Shown here one piece after another: positions 36,949-48,096 of a stretch of 64,000 bases of DNA. The DNA is taken from assembly GCA_028689145.1 (NCBI GenBank), contig JAQTWT010000001.1, positions 124,001 through 188,000 of the forward strand, written 5' to 3'. Each line of letters opens with the position of its first letter. Position 1 is the first letter of the stretch. Under the pieces are notes generated by a model. That model had not been told where the DNA came from. It searched no databases and was given only the letters and a program-made list of their open reading frames with translations. The translations under genes were made by a program, and so were the position numbers. The DNA comes from Gallionella sp. Lineage in GTDB: Bacteria > Pseudomonadota > Gammaproteobacteria > Burkholderiales > Gallionellaceae.

Positions 36949-37008
36949 CCTACTTTAAAATGCAATGAAACGGATTTTAGCAGCGAGTCAGCCAGTTTGG
37001 AAAACCCT

Positions 37009-37047
37009 GATTAAAAACAAAAGAGGCCACCGCTCTGGTGGCCTCTT
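37009..37047 (-). terminator. Intrinsic terminator of the peroxiredoxin gene
   Basis: Perfect 11-bp stem AAGAGGCCACC/GGTGGCCTCTT with a 5-nt loop; on the minus strand it is followed by TTGTTTTTAATC. The tail is the same as that of the dps terminator at 12519-12530. Confidence 0.9.
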
Positions 37048-37083
37048 GACGATGCAGGTAAATCGAATTACAGGTCCTTGGCG

Positions 37084-37686
37084 TTACAGATCCTTGGCGT
37101 GATTGGCCAGATACTTTGCCACTCCTTCGGTCGAGGCATTCATGCCGGCCTTGCCCTTGCTCCAGCCGGCCGGGCAAACTTCACCGTGCTCCTCGTTGAA
37201 TTGCAATGCATCCACCATGCGCAGCATCTCGTCGATATTGCGACCCAGCGGCAAATCGTTCACCACCTGGTGGCGTACCGTGCCGGCACGGTCGATCAGG
37301 AACGAGCCGCGGTAAGCCACGCCGCCTGCCGCTTCCACATCGTAGGCCTTGCAAATTTCATGCTTAATGTCCGCCACCAGAGGATAGCGCACCTGGCCGA
37401 TACCGCCGTTGTTTACCGGGGTATTCTTCCAGGCAAAGTGGGAAAACTGTGAGTCGATTGAAACGCCGATCACTTCGACATTGCGCTTCTTGAATTCGTC
37501 CAGACGATGATCGAAAGCGATCAACTCCGAAGGGCAGACAAAAGTAAAATCCAACGGGTAAAAGAACACCACGGCGTATTTACCTTCCGTATGCTTCTTC
37601 AGATTAAAGCTGCCGTTGATTTCATTGTTGCCCATTACCGCAGTAGCGGTGAAATCAGGTGCGGGTTTTCCGACGAGTACTGCCAT
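37084..37686 (-). CDS. 2-Cys peroxiredoxin (AhpC/Prx1 type)
   Basis: Thiol peroxidase of 200 residues. The peroxidatic cysteine is Cys51 in FYPLDFTFVCPSE, and the resolving cysteine is Cys171 in HGEVCPAGW. The C-terminal YLANHAKDL tail is longer than the minimum but lacks a clear YF motif. Electron donor unknown (thioredoxin or an AhpF). It stands alone with its own terminator. Confidence 0.95.
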   Translation of the reverse strand: MAVLVGKPAPDFTATAVMGNNEINGSFNLKKHTEGKYAVVFFYPLDFTFVCPSELIAFDHRLDEFKKRNVEVIGVSIDSQFSHFAWKNTPVNNGGIGQVRYPLVADIKHEICKAYDVEAAGGVAYRGSFLIDRAGTVRHQVVNDLPLGRNIDEMLRMVDALQFNEEHGEVCPAGWSKGKAGMNASTEGVAKYLANHAKDL

Positions 37687-37856
37687 GTTTATCTCCTATG
37701 GGTTGGTTGTGATTGATGGCGCAATTTAGGCTATTTGGCATAGCTTCGTCAACCTTTTGCAGAGCAGGGGTAAACCGCCCAAGTACAGCCAAAAATACTG
37801 AAAGCTCCGCACGGTGTTAAAATCGCGCTCCAAAATTTTCCGCGATTGAGTTTTAC

Positions 37857-39455
37857 ATGCTTTCCACCGCAAATATCACCATGCAGTTCGGGGCAAAACC
37901 CCTGTTTGAAAACGTCTCGGTAAAATTCGGCGACGGCAACCGTTACGGGCTGATCGGCGCGAACGGCTGCGGCAAATCCACCTTTATGAAAATCCTCGGC
38001 GGCGATCTGGAGCCGACTTCCGGCAACGTGATGCTGGACAAGGATGAGCGTCTCGGCAAGTTGCGCCAGGATCAGTTCGCCTATGAAGACCAGCGTGTGC
38101 TGGACGTGGTGATGATGGGCCATACCGAAATGTGGGCGGCGATGTCCGAGCGCGACGCGATCTACGCCAACCCGGACGCGTCCGAAGAAGATTACATGCG
38201 CGCCGCCGATCTGGAAGCCGAGTTCGCCGAATACGACGGCTACACCGCCGAACCGCGTGCCGGCGAACTGCTGCTGGGGCTGGGCATCGCGATCGAACTG
38301 CACAACGGGCCGATGCGCGAAGTCGCGCCCGGCTTCAAGGTGCGCGTGCTGCTGGCGCAGGCGCTGTTCTCCAACCCGGACATCCTATTGCTAGACGAAC
38401 CGACCAACAACCTCGACATCAACACCATCCGCTGGCTGGAAAACATCCTCAACGCGCGCACCTGCACGATGGTGATCATCTCGCACGACCGCCACTTCCT
38501 GAACAGCGTGTGCAGCCACATGTCCGATCTGGACTACGGCAAGATCACCACCTATCCGGGCACTTACGACGACTATATGCTCGCTTCGACGCAGGCGCGC
38601 GAACAGCAATCATCGGACAACGCCAAGGCCAAGGAAAAGGTCGCCGAACTGAAGGCTTTCGTGGCGCGCTTCTCGGCGAACGCCTCCAAGGCCAAGCAGG
38701 CCACCTCGCGCGCGCGCCAGATCGACAAGATCAAGATCGAGGACATCAAGCCGTCCAGCCGCCAGTACCCGTTTATCCGCTTCGAATACGACGAGCGCGA
38801 AAAACTGCACCGTACCGCGGTGGAAGTCGAGCATCTGGCCAAGGGATTCGACCGGATGCTGTTCTCCAATGTAAATTTCCGCATCGACGCGGGCGAGAAG
38901 ATCGCCATCATCGGCCCGAACGGTATCGGCAAGACCACGCTGCTGCGCTGTCTGGCGGGCGACCTGCAACCCGACACCGGCACCATCAAGTGGACCGACA
39001 AAGCCAAGATCGGCTACTACGCGCAGGACCATACCGCCGATTTCGCCAAAGACGAAAATATGACCGACTGGATGACCTACTGGCGCGGGCCGCACGATGA
39101 CGACCAGGCCGTGCGCGCCACGCTGGGCCGCTTGCTGTTCTCCGGCGACGACGCGAAAAAGCGCGTAAAGGTGCTGTCCGGCGGCGAGAAGGGCCGCATG
39201 CTGTTCGGCAAGCTGATGATGCAAAAAAACAACGTGCTGCTGATGGACGAACCGACCAACCACATGGACATGGAGTCCATCGAGTCGCTGAACACCGCGC
39301 TGCTGGAATTCAAAGGCACGCTGCTGTTCGTCAGCCATGACCGCGAGTTCGTGTCGTCGCTGGCGACGCGCATCATCGAGATCACCGCGAAGGGCGTGTC
39401 CGATTACCACGGCACGTATGAGGAATACCTGCGCGATCAAGGCATGGCGCTGTAA
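37857..39455 (+). CDS. ybiT: ABC-F family ATPase, YbiT type
   Basis: Cytoplasmic translation-associated ATPase with two fused ABC domains and no membrane part. The 532-residue product has Walker [10 protein letters not shown] in the first half and GPNGIGKTT in the second, joined by a charged helical linker. The first signature is VAPGFKVR rather than LSGG, as known in YbiT; the second is LSGGEKGR. Both Walker B motifs end DEPTN. Full length. Confidence 0.95.
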   Translation: MLSTANITMQFGAKPLFENVSVKFGDGNRYGLIGANGCGKSTFMKILGGDLEPTSGNVMLDKDERLGKLRQDQFAYEDQRVLDVVMMGHTEMWAAMSERDAIYANPDASEEDYMRAADLEAEFAEYDGYTAEPRAGELLLGLGIAIELHNGPMREVAPGFKVRVLLAQALFSNPDILLLDEPTNNLDINTIRWLENILNARTCTMVIISHDRHFLNSVCSHMSDLDYGKITTYPGTYDDYMLASTQAREQQSSDNAKAKEKVAELKAFVARFSANASKAKQATSRARQIDKIKIEDIKPSSRQYPFIRFEYDEREKLHRTAVEVEHLAKGFDRMLFSNVNFRIDAGEKIAIIGPNGIGKTTLLRCLAGDLQPDTGTIKWTDKAKIGYYAQDHTADFAKDENMTDWMTYWRGPHDDDQAVRATLGRLLFSGDDAKKRVKVLSGGEKGRMLFGKLMMQKNNVLLMDEPTNHMDMESIESLNTALLEFKGTLLFVSHDREFVSSLATRIIEITAKGVSDYHGTYEEYLRDQGMAL

Positions 39456-39473
39456 TAACCTGCTGCGCGGTGA

Positions 39474-40322
39474 ATGACGGGGACTCGGGTAGTGACATCC
39501 TCATCTAACGCAATCGGCGTATTCGATTCCGGCGTGGGCGGCCTGTCCGTGCTGCGCCACATCCGCCATGCACTGCCCGGTGAACGCCTGATCTACGTCG
39601 CCGATTCCGGCCATGTGCCATACGGCGACAAGCCCGCCGCCTACATCGAACAACGCTCCATCGCCCTCGCCCGCTTCCTGATCGGACAGGGCGCGGATGC
39701 CATCGTCATCGCCTGCAACACCGCGACGGCGGCAGCGGCGGCAGCGTTGCGCAGCCGCTTCGACATCCCCATCGTCGCGATGGAACCCGCCGTCAAACCC
39801 GCGGTGGCGGCCACCAAAAGCGGCGTAGTCGGCGTGCTGGCAACGGTCGGCACACTGGAAAGCGCGCGCTTCGCCGCGCTGCTGGAACGCTACGCGGGAG
39901 AAGTGGAGATCGTCACCCAAGGCTGCCCGGGACTGGTCGAACAGGTCGAGCGCGGCGACCTCACCGGGGCGGAATCCCGCGCGCTAATCGAACGCTACAC
40001 CGCGCCGTTACTGGCACGCGGCGCGGACACACTGATCCTCGGCTGCACCCACTACCCCTTCCTCGCCCCGCTGATCGCCGACGTGGCCGGAGCCAACATC
40101 ACCTTGGTGGATACCGGCGAGGCCGTCGCACGGCAGCTCCAGCGCCGCATCCAGAGCGAACTGCCCGCCCGCAAAAGAACCGTTCACCCTGAGCCCGTCG
40201 AAGGGCAAAATGACTCCGCCCAGTTTTTCACCAGCGGCGATGCCGCACAGGCCTCGCGCATTATGTCGGTGTTATGGGGAGCGGAGATTGTGGCGCAACC
40301 GCTGCCACAGCCATTCTTATAG
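39474..40322 (+). CDS. murI: Glutamate racemase with an in-frame repeat insertion
   Basis: Makes D-glutamate for peptidoglycan. The 282-residue product has both catalytic cysteines in their motifs: Cys81 (VIACNTATA) and Cys191 (LILGCTHYPFL), plus FDSGVGGLSVL at the start. Between residues 235 and 246 lies RTVHPEPVEGQN, the translation of half of a CCGTTCG-type intergenic repeat (40180-40206) that has entered the gene in frame, just past the conserved core. The remaining C-terminus (ASRIMSVLWG) is family-like. Probably functional. It follows ybiT by 18 nt. Confidence 0.94.
   Translation: MTGTRVVTSSSNAIGVFDSGVGGLSVLRHIRHALPGERLIYVADSGHVPYGDKPAAYIEQRSIALARFLIGQGADAIVIACNTATAAAAAALRSRFDIPIVAMEPAVKPAVAATKSGVVGVLATVGTLESARFAALLERYAGEVEIVTQGCPGLVEQVERGDLTGAESRALIERYTAPLLARGADTLILGCTHYPFLAPLIADVAGANITLVDTGEAVARQLQRRIQSELPARKRTVHPEPVEGQNDSAQFFTSGDAAQASRIMSVLWGAEIVAQPLPQPFL
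40180..40206. repeat. CCGTTCG-type repeat half inside murI
   Basis: CCGTTCACCCTGAGCCCGTC plus GAAGGGC matches the first half of the repeats at 23289 and 32290 with two or three changes. It is translated as part of MurI. Confidence 0.85.
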
Positions 40323-40326
40323 AAAC

Positions 40327-40348
40327 CCGGACTCCGTGCGGAGTCCGG
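40327..40348 (-). terminator. Hairpin between convergent murI and ferredoxin genes
   Basis: CCGGACTCCG/CGGAGTCCGG stem. On the minus strand it is followed by GTTTCTAT, a weak T-tract, so it more likely serves the ferredoxin gene, whose stop is 6 nt away. Confidence 0.5.
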
Positions 40349-40353
40349 CAACT

Positions 40354-42679
<2,326 letters not shown>

Positions 42680-42787
42680 TGTGACTGTGCCGAAATGCGG
42701 TAAGGCGTGGATTTTAGCAAATCTGCGCGCAATGGCGGCGAATTGGTTAAAATTGCGCCCGAACGAAAACCCTTCCAAGGAAACGCG

Positions 42788-42862
42788 ATGAGCATCAAGC
42801 CGGATAAATGGATACGCCGTATGGCGGAGCAGCAGACGGGCGTAATGCTGCACGGGATGTAG
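42788..42862 (+). pseudogene. dcd: Relic of dcd (dCTP deaminase), first 24 codons only
   Basis: Encodes [15 protein letters not shown] followed by QTGVMLHGM and a stop. Betaproteobacterial Dcd begins [22 protein letters not shown], so the first 15 codons are intact apart from one change, about six codons are inserted, HGM is recognisable, and then the frame ends. The remaining ~165 codons are absent. An AAGGAA ribosome site is still in place. It lies next to metG, where dcd commonly sits in relatives. Confidence 0.75.
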
Positions 42863-42867
42863 TTCGC

Positions 42868-43089
42868 ATGTCGCACGACAAGACCATCATCTGGCGTTCA
42901 TCCAAAGGCGAAGTCATCGCCTGTGTGGAGAAGAACAAGGTGCTGCGCGAGAATCTCGATGAGATTCGCCAGATATGTCAGGATGCCCTGGAAGATGCGG
43001 TGCTAATGGGGTGCGATGAGCAGCAGTTTCGCGTCGTACTGGCAGAGCTGCTCGACAGTCTGGCCAATCCGTATCCGCCCGAGGGTTAG
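42868..43089 (+). CDS. Conserved-looking small hypothetical protein
   Basis: Encodes 73 residues, function unknown. It begins [23 protein letters not shown] and continues as an acidic helical protein ([20 protein letters not shown]) with two Cys and ending LANPYPPEG. The ATG at 42868 is chosen over an upstream frame that would overlap the dcd relic. I recall similar short proteins in other betaproteobacteria, but cannot name a family. Confidence 0.75.
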   Translation: MSHDKTIIWRSSKGEVIACVEKNKVLRENLDEIRQICQDALEDAVLMGCDEQQFRVVLAELLDSLANPYPPEG

Positions 43090-43158
43090 TTTTTTACCCC
43101 GCATCACAATCAGTTGTTAAACAAACCAACAACCTATTTTTAACGAGGTATCGCAATA

Positions 43159-43614
43159 ATGAAACGCACCCTGTTCTTCCCGCTGGCTCTGCTGTTGACC
43201 GCCTGTGTTTTTTCGACCACGGCATGTTCCCGACCAGCACCTCCTGCACCGGCAGTATCCAGCAACGTCAAGGAACTGATCAAGACCGACAGTAAGCTCG
43301 GTGAAGGCGCGCTGGCAACGGCTGGCAAGGAGGTGTCGGTACATTACACCGGCTGGCTGTACGACGAAGCGGCCCCCGATCATCGCGGCAGCAAATTCGA
43401 CAGTTCGCGCGACCGCGGGCAAGCGTTTGATTTCCCGCTCGGCGCGGGACGGGTGATCAAGGGTTGGGATCAGGGAGTGGACGGCATGAAGGTTGGCGGA
43501 CAACGCACGCTGGTGATTCCGGCTGTGCTGGGCTACGGCGAGCGCGGCGCGGGCGGAGTGATTCCGCCGAATGCGGCGCTGCTGTTCGACGTTGAATTGC
43601 TGGGCGTGCGCTAA
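43159..43614 (+). CDS. FKBP-type peptidyl-prolyl isomerase, lipoprotein form
   Basis: Envelope prolyl isomerase of 151 residues. The N-terminus is a lipoprotein signal ([15 protein letters not shown]) with candidate lipid-anchor Cys at residue 15, and a second possible one in TTACSRP. The FKBP domain (about residues 50-151) has [22 protein letters not shown] and [17 protein letters not shown]. It is very close to the cytoplasmic FKBP at 14010-14357, so one arose from the other by duplication. Confidence 0.93.
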   Translation: MKRTLFFPLALLLTACVFSTTACSRPAPPAPAVSSNVKELIKTDSKLGEGALATAGKEVSVHYTGWLYDEAAPDHRGSKFDSSRDRGQAFDFPLGAGRVIKGWDQGVDGMKVGGQRTLVIPAVLGYGERGAGGVIPPNAALLFDVELLGVR

Positions 43615-43666
43615 CACCTGTCTGCGGATTATGCGAATAGCACAGATTTAAAGCGTTAATTTTCCG

Positions 43667-44020
43667 ATGAACCTGATCTCGCATCCGTTGTTGCTTACGG
43701 CTCTGATGCTCGCTGTCTCCAACCTGTTCATGACCTTCGCCTGGTACGGGCACCTGAAAAATCTCGCCAGTTCGCCTTGGTATGTTGCCGCGCTGATCAG
43801 CTGGGGCATCGCGCTGTTCGAGTATCTGTTGCAAGTACCCGCCAACCGCATCGGTTACACCGAACTGAACCTCGGGCAGTTGAAGATTTTGCAGGAAGTT
43901 ATCACGCTATCGGTGTTCGTGCCGTTTGCCGTGTTGTATATGAACCAGCCGTTGAAGTGGGACTATCTGTATGCCGCAGTGTGTTTAATGGGCGCAGTGT
44001 ATTTTATTTTTCGGGCGTAA
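43667..44020 (+). CDS. DMT-type membrane protein (DUF486)
   Basis: Small membrane protein of 117 residues with four hydrophobic helices, of the DUF486 family. Visible signatures are FMTFAWYGHLK, LISWGIALFEYLLQVPANRIGY and the C-terminal VYFIFRA. Its transport substrate, if any, is unknown. It stands 53 nt after the FKBP lipoprotein gene. Confidence 0.92.
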   Translation: MNLISHPLLLTALMLAVSNLFMTFAWYGHLKNLASSPWYVAALISWGIALFEYLLQVPANRIGYTELNLGQLKILQEVITLSVFVPFAVLYMNQPLKWDYLYAAVCLMGAVYFIFRA

Positions 44021-44030
44021 ATCTTCCCTC

Positions 44031-44090
44031 ACCCCATCCCCTCTCCCGCAAGCGGGAGAGGGTGCCCGACAGGGCGGGAGAGGGTGTTAT
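44031..44090. repeat. CTCTCCC...GGGAGAG repeat before mpl
   Basis: CCCCTCTCCCGCAAGCGGGAGAGGG forms a strong hairpin, followed by a second GGCGGGAGAGGGTG. Similar to the sequences at 46928 and 21286. It lies just before the mpl start and may also affect its leader. Confidence 0.7.
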
Positions 44091-44106
44091 TGAAACAGGG
44101 CAAGAA

Positions 44107-45432
44107 ATGCATATTCACATTCTCGGTATTTGCGGTACTTTCATGGGCGGCATCGCGGCGCTCGCCAAACAGGCAGGGCATCGCGTGACCGGCTGCGATG
44201 CCAACGTCTATCCGCCGATGAGCACGCAACTGGAAGCGCAGGGCATCGAACTGATCGAGGGCTTCGGTACCGGTCAGCTCGACCTCAAACCGGATATGTT
44301 CGTGATCGGCAACGTGGTGACGCGCGGCAACCCGCTGATGGAGGAAATTCTCAACCGCAATTTGCCCTATGTCTCCGGGCCGCAATGGCTGGCGCAGACC
44401 ATCCTGCACGACAAGTGGGTGCTGGGTGTGGCGGGTACGCACGGCAAGACCACCACCAGCGCGATGCTGGCGTGGATACTGGAATACGCGGGACTGAATC
44501 CGAGTTTTTTGATCGGCGGTGTGCCGCAAAATTTCGGGATTTCCGCGCGCCTCACCGACTCGCCATTTTTTGTCCTCGAGGCGGATGAATACGACACCGC
44601 GTTTTTCGACAAGCGTTCCAAGTTTGTGCATTACCACCCGCGCACCGCTATTCTCAATAATCTGGAGTTCGACCACGCCGACATCTTTGCCGACCTCGCG
44701 GCGATAGAAACGCAGTTCCATCATCTGGTGCGCACCGTGCCGGGCAACGGCCTATTGGTCAGCAATGGCCGTGAGGCCGCGCTGGATCGCGTGTTGCAAC
44801 GCGGTTGCTGGACACCGGTAGAGCGCTTCGGCACGAAAGGCGGCTGGCAAATTGACGCAGACAACCGCGTGACACTCAACGGCGAAACACAGGGTACGCT
44901 CGCATGGGAACTGCTCGGCGAACACAACCGCATGAATGCGCTGGCGGCGCTGGCAGCGGCACGCCATGCCGGTGTGCCTGTTGCGCAAGGCTTGGCGGCG
45001 CTAGGCGAATTCAGGAACGTGAAACGGCGCATGGAAGTGCGCGGCGTGGTGAACGGCATCACCGTGTACGACGACTTCGCGCACCATCCCACCGCAATCG
45101 ATACCACCGTCGGCGGCCTGCGCCACAAGGTCGGCAACGCGCGCATCCTGGCGGTGCTGGAGCCGCGCTCCAATACCATGAAGCTGGGCGTGATGAAGGA
45201 TGCGCTGCCCGGCAGCCTTAAAGATGCCGATCTGGTGTTCTGCTACGCCGGCAACCTCGGCTGGGATGCGCGCGGCTCCTTGGCTCCGCTGGGCAGTAAA
45301 GCAAGCGTCGAAGATGATCTTGCCGCGTTAATCGCGCAGATCGCCGCCGCCGCACAGCCGGGCGACCATGTGCTGGTGATGAGCAACGGCGGCTTCGGCG
45401 GAATACACGAGAAGCTGCTTAAGCAATTGTAG
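44107..45432 (+). CDS. mpl: UDP-N-acetylmuramate:tripeptide ligase Mpl
   Basis: Recycles murein tripeptide by ligating it to UDP-MurNAc. The 441-residue product is a Mur ligase with the P-loop GVAGTHGKTTT, VLEADEYDTAFFDKRSK and FAHHPTAI. MHIHILGICGTFMGGIAAL at the start separates it from MurC. The stop TAG is part of the repeat 45429-45487. Confidence 0.96.
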   Translation: MHIHILGICGTFMGGIAALAKQAGHRVTGCDANVYPPMSTQLEAQGIELIEGFGTGQLDLKPDMFVIGNVVTRGNPLMEEILNRNLPYVSGPQWLAQTILHDKWVLGVAGTHGKTTTSAMLAWILEYAGLNPSFLIGGVPQNFGISARLTDSPFFVLEADEYDTAFFDKRSKFVHYHPRTAILNNLEFDHADIFADLAAIETQFHHLVRTVPGNGLLVSNGREAALDRVLQRGCWTPVERFGTKGGWQIDADNRVTLNGETQGTLAWELLGEHNRMNALAALAAARHAGVPVAQGLAALGEFRNVKRRMEVRGVVNGITVYDDFAHHPTAIDTTVGGLRHKVGNARILAVLEPRSNTMKLGVMKDALPGSLKDADLVFCYAGNLGWDARGSLAPLGSKASVEDDLAALIAQIAAAAQPGDHVLVMSNGGFGGIHEKLLKQL

Positions 45433-45487
45433 GGGCGTATGGCAATACGCCCTAAGATTTGAAGAACGTATTGCCACACCCCCCTAC
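45429..45487. repeat. Repeat supplying stop codons of mpl and ntrC
   Basis: GTAGGGGCGTATGGCAATAC at one end and GTATTGCCACACCCCCCTAC at the other (plus strand). The TAG in the left end stops mpl, and the TAG read on the minus strand from the right end stops ntrC. Overall the arms are inverted copies with small changes. Confidence 0.85.
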
Positions 45488-46887
45488 TCGTTCTGTTTTT
45501 CCAATCCCAATTCCTGAATTTTGCGCGTCAGGGTGTTGCGCCCGATACCGAGCAGGGTGGATGCCTCGATACGCCGCCCGTTGGTGTGCCGCAAAGCTTG
45601 CAGAATCATGGTGCGCTCGAATTGCGCGGTGAAGGTATCCATGATGCGCTCTTCGCCGCGCTGCAAGGCCAGCCCGGCTTGTTGTGCCAGTGCGGCGCTC
45701 CAGTCGCCGCTGGTCGCGGTGGCTTCTTCACTGGTTTCATCGCGCCATTCCGGCGGAAGGTCGGCTATTTCAACCATATGCGAGGGGGTCATCACGGTCA
45801 GCCAGTGGCAGAGATTTTCCAGCTGCCGCACGTTGCCGGGAAAGTCTTGCGCGCTGAGATGTTGCAGTGCCGCATCGCTGAATTGTTTCTGCCCGGTGGA
45901 TAATTCGCGCGCACTTTTTTGCAGAAAATATTTTGCCAGCAACGGAATGTCTTCACGCCGTTCGCGCAACGGCGGCAGGCGCAGCCGTATCACATTCAAG
46001 CGGTGAAACAGATCTTCGCGGAACAGCTTTTGCTTGACGTGTTCGTCGAGGTTTTGATGGGTGGCGGCGATGATACGCACGTTGGCCTTGATCGGCTGGT
46101 GTCCGCCGACGCGATAGAAATTCCCGTCGGACAGCACGCGCAGTAAACGGGTTTGCAGATCGGCGGGCATATCGCCGATTTCGTCGAGGAACAGCGTGCC
46201 GCCTTCGGCCTGCTCAAAGCGGCCATGCCTCGTTGTGGCGGCACCGGTAAACGCGCCGCGTTCGTGGCCAAATAATTCCGATTCGAGCAAGTCCTTGGGA
46301 ATCGCGGCTGTGTTGATGGCAATGAACGGTTTATTGGAGCGCGGGCTGTGGCGGTGCAGAGCCCGCGCCACAAGCTCTTTACCGGTACCGGATTCGCCGT
46401 TGATCAGCACCGTCGCGTGCGATTGGGACAGCCTGCCGATAGCGCGAAAAACTTCCTGCATCGAGGGAGCCTGGCCGAGTATATCGGCGATTGCCTCGGC
46501 TGGTTCGCTCTCGCCGGACTTGCGCTGGCTTTGCTCCAGCGCGCGCCGAATCAGATCTATCGCGTGATTGATGTCGAACGGTTTGGGCAGGTATTCAAAG
46601 GCACCACCCTGAAATGCCGAAACGGCACTTTCCAGATCGGAATAAGCAGTCATGATAATGACCGGAATCAGCGGGTGGCGTTGGTGCAAAGCCTGAATAA
46701 AATCCAGCCCGGAACTGCCGGGCATGCGGATGTCGCTGACGACTACTTGCGGTAAATCATTACTCAGGGCGCGTAGCGCATCGTCCGCCGTGGCGAAGCT
46801 TTTGAACTCGATGTTTTCGCGCGTGAGTGATTTTTCCAGCACCCAGCGTATCGAGCGGTCATCGTCAATGATCCAGACGGGTTTCAT
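45484..46887 (-). CDS. ntrC: Nitrogen regulator NtrC (sigma-54 activator)
   Basis: Response regulator that activates nitrogen genes with sigma-54. The 467-residue product has a receiver domain with phospho-Asp52 (SDIRMPGSSG), an AAA+ domain with Walker A GESGTGKE and the sigma-54 contact loop GAFTGA, and a Fis-type C-terminal HTH (LGIGRNTLTRKIQELGLE). It lies downstream of ntrB across a repeat-bearing gap of 129 nt. Confidence 0.97.
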   Translation of the reverse strand: MKPVWIIDDDRSIRWVLEKSLTRENIEFKSFATADDALRALSNDLPQVVVSDIRMPGSSGLDFIQALHQRHPLIPVIIMTAYSDLESAVSAFQGGAFEYLPKPFDINHAIDLIRRALEQSQRKSGESEPAEAIADILGQAPSMQEVFRAIGRLSQSHATVLINGESGTGKELVARALHRHSPRSNKPFIAINTAAIPKDLLESELFGHERGAFTGAATTRHGRFEQAEGGTLFLDEIGDMPADLQTRLLRVLSDGNFYRVGGHQPIKANVRIIAATHQNLDEHVKQKLFREDLFHRLNVIRLRLPPLRERREDIPLLAKYFLQKSARELSTGQKQFSDAALQHLSAQDFPGNVRQLENLCHWLTVMTPSHMVEIADLPPEWRDETSEEATATSGDWSAALAQQAGLALQRGEERIMDTFTAQFERTMILQALRHTNGRRIEASTLLGIGRNTLTRKIQELGLEKQNE

Positions 46888-46927
46888 ATGTCACCTTTAA
46901 CGTAAAAATCGCGCAGCGATTCGTTTG

Positions 46928-47010
46928 CTCTTTCTCCCGCTTGCGGGGGAAAGTTGGATAGGGGGAAACGGGCGTGGCAAGTTTCATAATCAGGGGTGGC
47001 AAACTTGCCA
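46928..47010. repeat. Repeat in the ntrB-ntrC gap
   Basis: 'tttctcccgcttgcggggga' hairpin followed by an inverted pair around ACGGGCGTGGCAAGTTT and AAACTTGCCATGCCCGT. It separates two genes that are usually almost contiguous. Confidence 0.65.
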
Positions 47011-47016
47011 TGCCCG

Positions 47017-48057
47017 TTAGGGTAAGGGAAGCATCACGGTGAAACGCGTGCATCCCGGTTCGCTGTCGAATTCAATTGTACCGTGGTGCTGGCTGACCAG
47101 ATCCTGCGCCAGAGTAAGCCCAAGGCCATGCCCGTCCGGTCGTCCCGAAACCAGCGGGTAAAATATCTTGTCCTGCAATTCCGGCGGAATGCCCGGTCCG
47201 TCGTCGATGATCTGCACCATCACCGCGAGGCGGTGACGGCGTTTGATGATGGTGACCTGCCGCGCAACACGGGTGCGCAAAATGATCCGCCCGCTACCCT
47301 GCATTGCCTGTGCGGCATTGCGCACAATGTTGAGCATCGCCTGGATCAGCTGTTCTTTGTCGCCGATCAGCGCGGGCAGACTGATGTCGTAATCGCGCTG
47401 TATTTTCAAACCTTCCGGCATTTCCGCCAGTACCACGCTGCGCACCCGTTCCAGCACTTCGTGGATGTTGAGCGCGCTGTAGTGCGAGGCATTTTGCGGG
47501 CTGAGAAGTTTTTCCATCAGCGAGCGCAGCCTGTCCGCCTCCTGCACGATGACCTGTGTGTATTCGCGCAGCGCCGGTTTTTCCAGTTCCTGTTCGAGCA
47601 ATTGCGCCGCGCCGCGTATGCCGCCGAGCGGGTTCTTGATCTCATGCGCGAGGTTGCGCAGCAGCAGACGATTAGCTTGCGTCTGATCCAGCATCTGCTC
47701 TTCGCGCGCCAGCTTCAGCGGCCTGTCCATCGGGTGAAATTCCAGCAGCAGGTAGCGTTTTAAAAATTGCAGCGGTGTCGCCGCACAGCGTAACTGCAAT
47801 TTGCCATGCGCGGGTGTACCCAGCGCCAGATCATGCTCAATGTAGCAGGCATTGTTATGCACCGCCTGCAATATCGCATTGGCCAGTTGCCCGGTATGGG
47901 TAAACACCTGCCACATCGCATGCCCGAGCAGGTTTTTACCGCTCACATCAAACAGGTGTTCGGCCGCCGGATTGATGTAAACGATGCGCGACTCTTCATC
48001 CAGCAGGATAACCGCTGTGGCGAGATGTTCGAGGGTAAGGTAAGGAAATTCAGGCAT
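47017..48057 (-). CDS. ntrB: Nitrogen sensor kinase NtrB
   Basis: Cytoplasmic histidine kinase/phosphatase of NtrC, controlled by PII. The 346-residue product has a PAS domain (about residues 5-115), the H-box LLRNLAHEIKNPLGGIRGA with His138, and an ATPase domain with IDDGPGIPPELQ and GRPDGHGLGLTLAQDL. No membrane segment, as expected for NtrB. Confidence 0.96.
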   Translation of the reverse strand: MPEFPYLTLEHLATAVILLDEESRIVYINPAAEHLFDVSGKNLLGHAMWQVFTHTGQLANAILQAVHNNACYIEHDLALGTPAHGKLQLRCAATPLQFLKRYLLLEFHPMDRPLKLAREEQMLDQTQANRLLLRNLAHEIKNPLGGIRGAAQLLEQELEKPALREYTQVIVQEADRLRSLMEKLLSPQNASHYSALNIHEVLERVRSVVLAEMPEGLKIQRDYDISLPALIGDKEQLIQAMLNIVRNAAQAMQGSGRIILRTRVARQVTIIKRRHRLAVMVQIIDDGPGIPPELQDKIFYPLVSGRPDGHGLGLTLAQDLVSQHHGTIEFDSEPGCTRFTVMLPLP

Positions 48058-48096
48058 ACGTTCTTATAAAGCAGAATACATGCCAGAAAAATGGAT

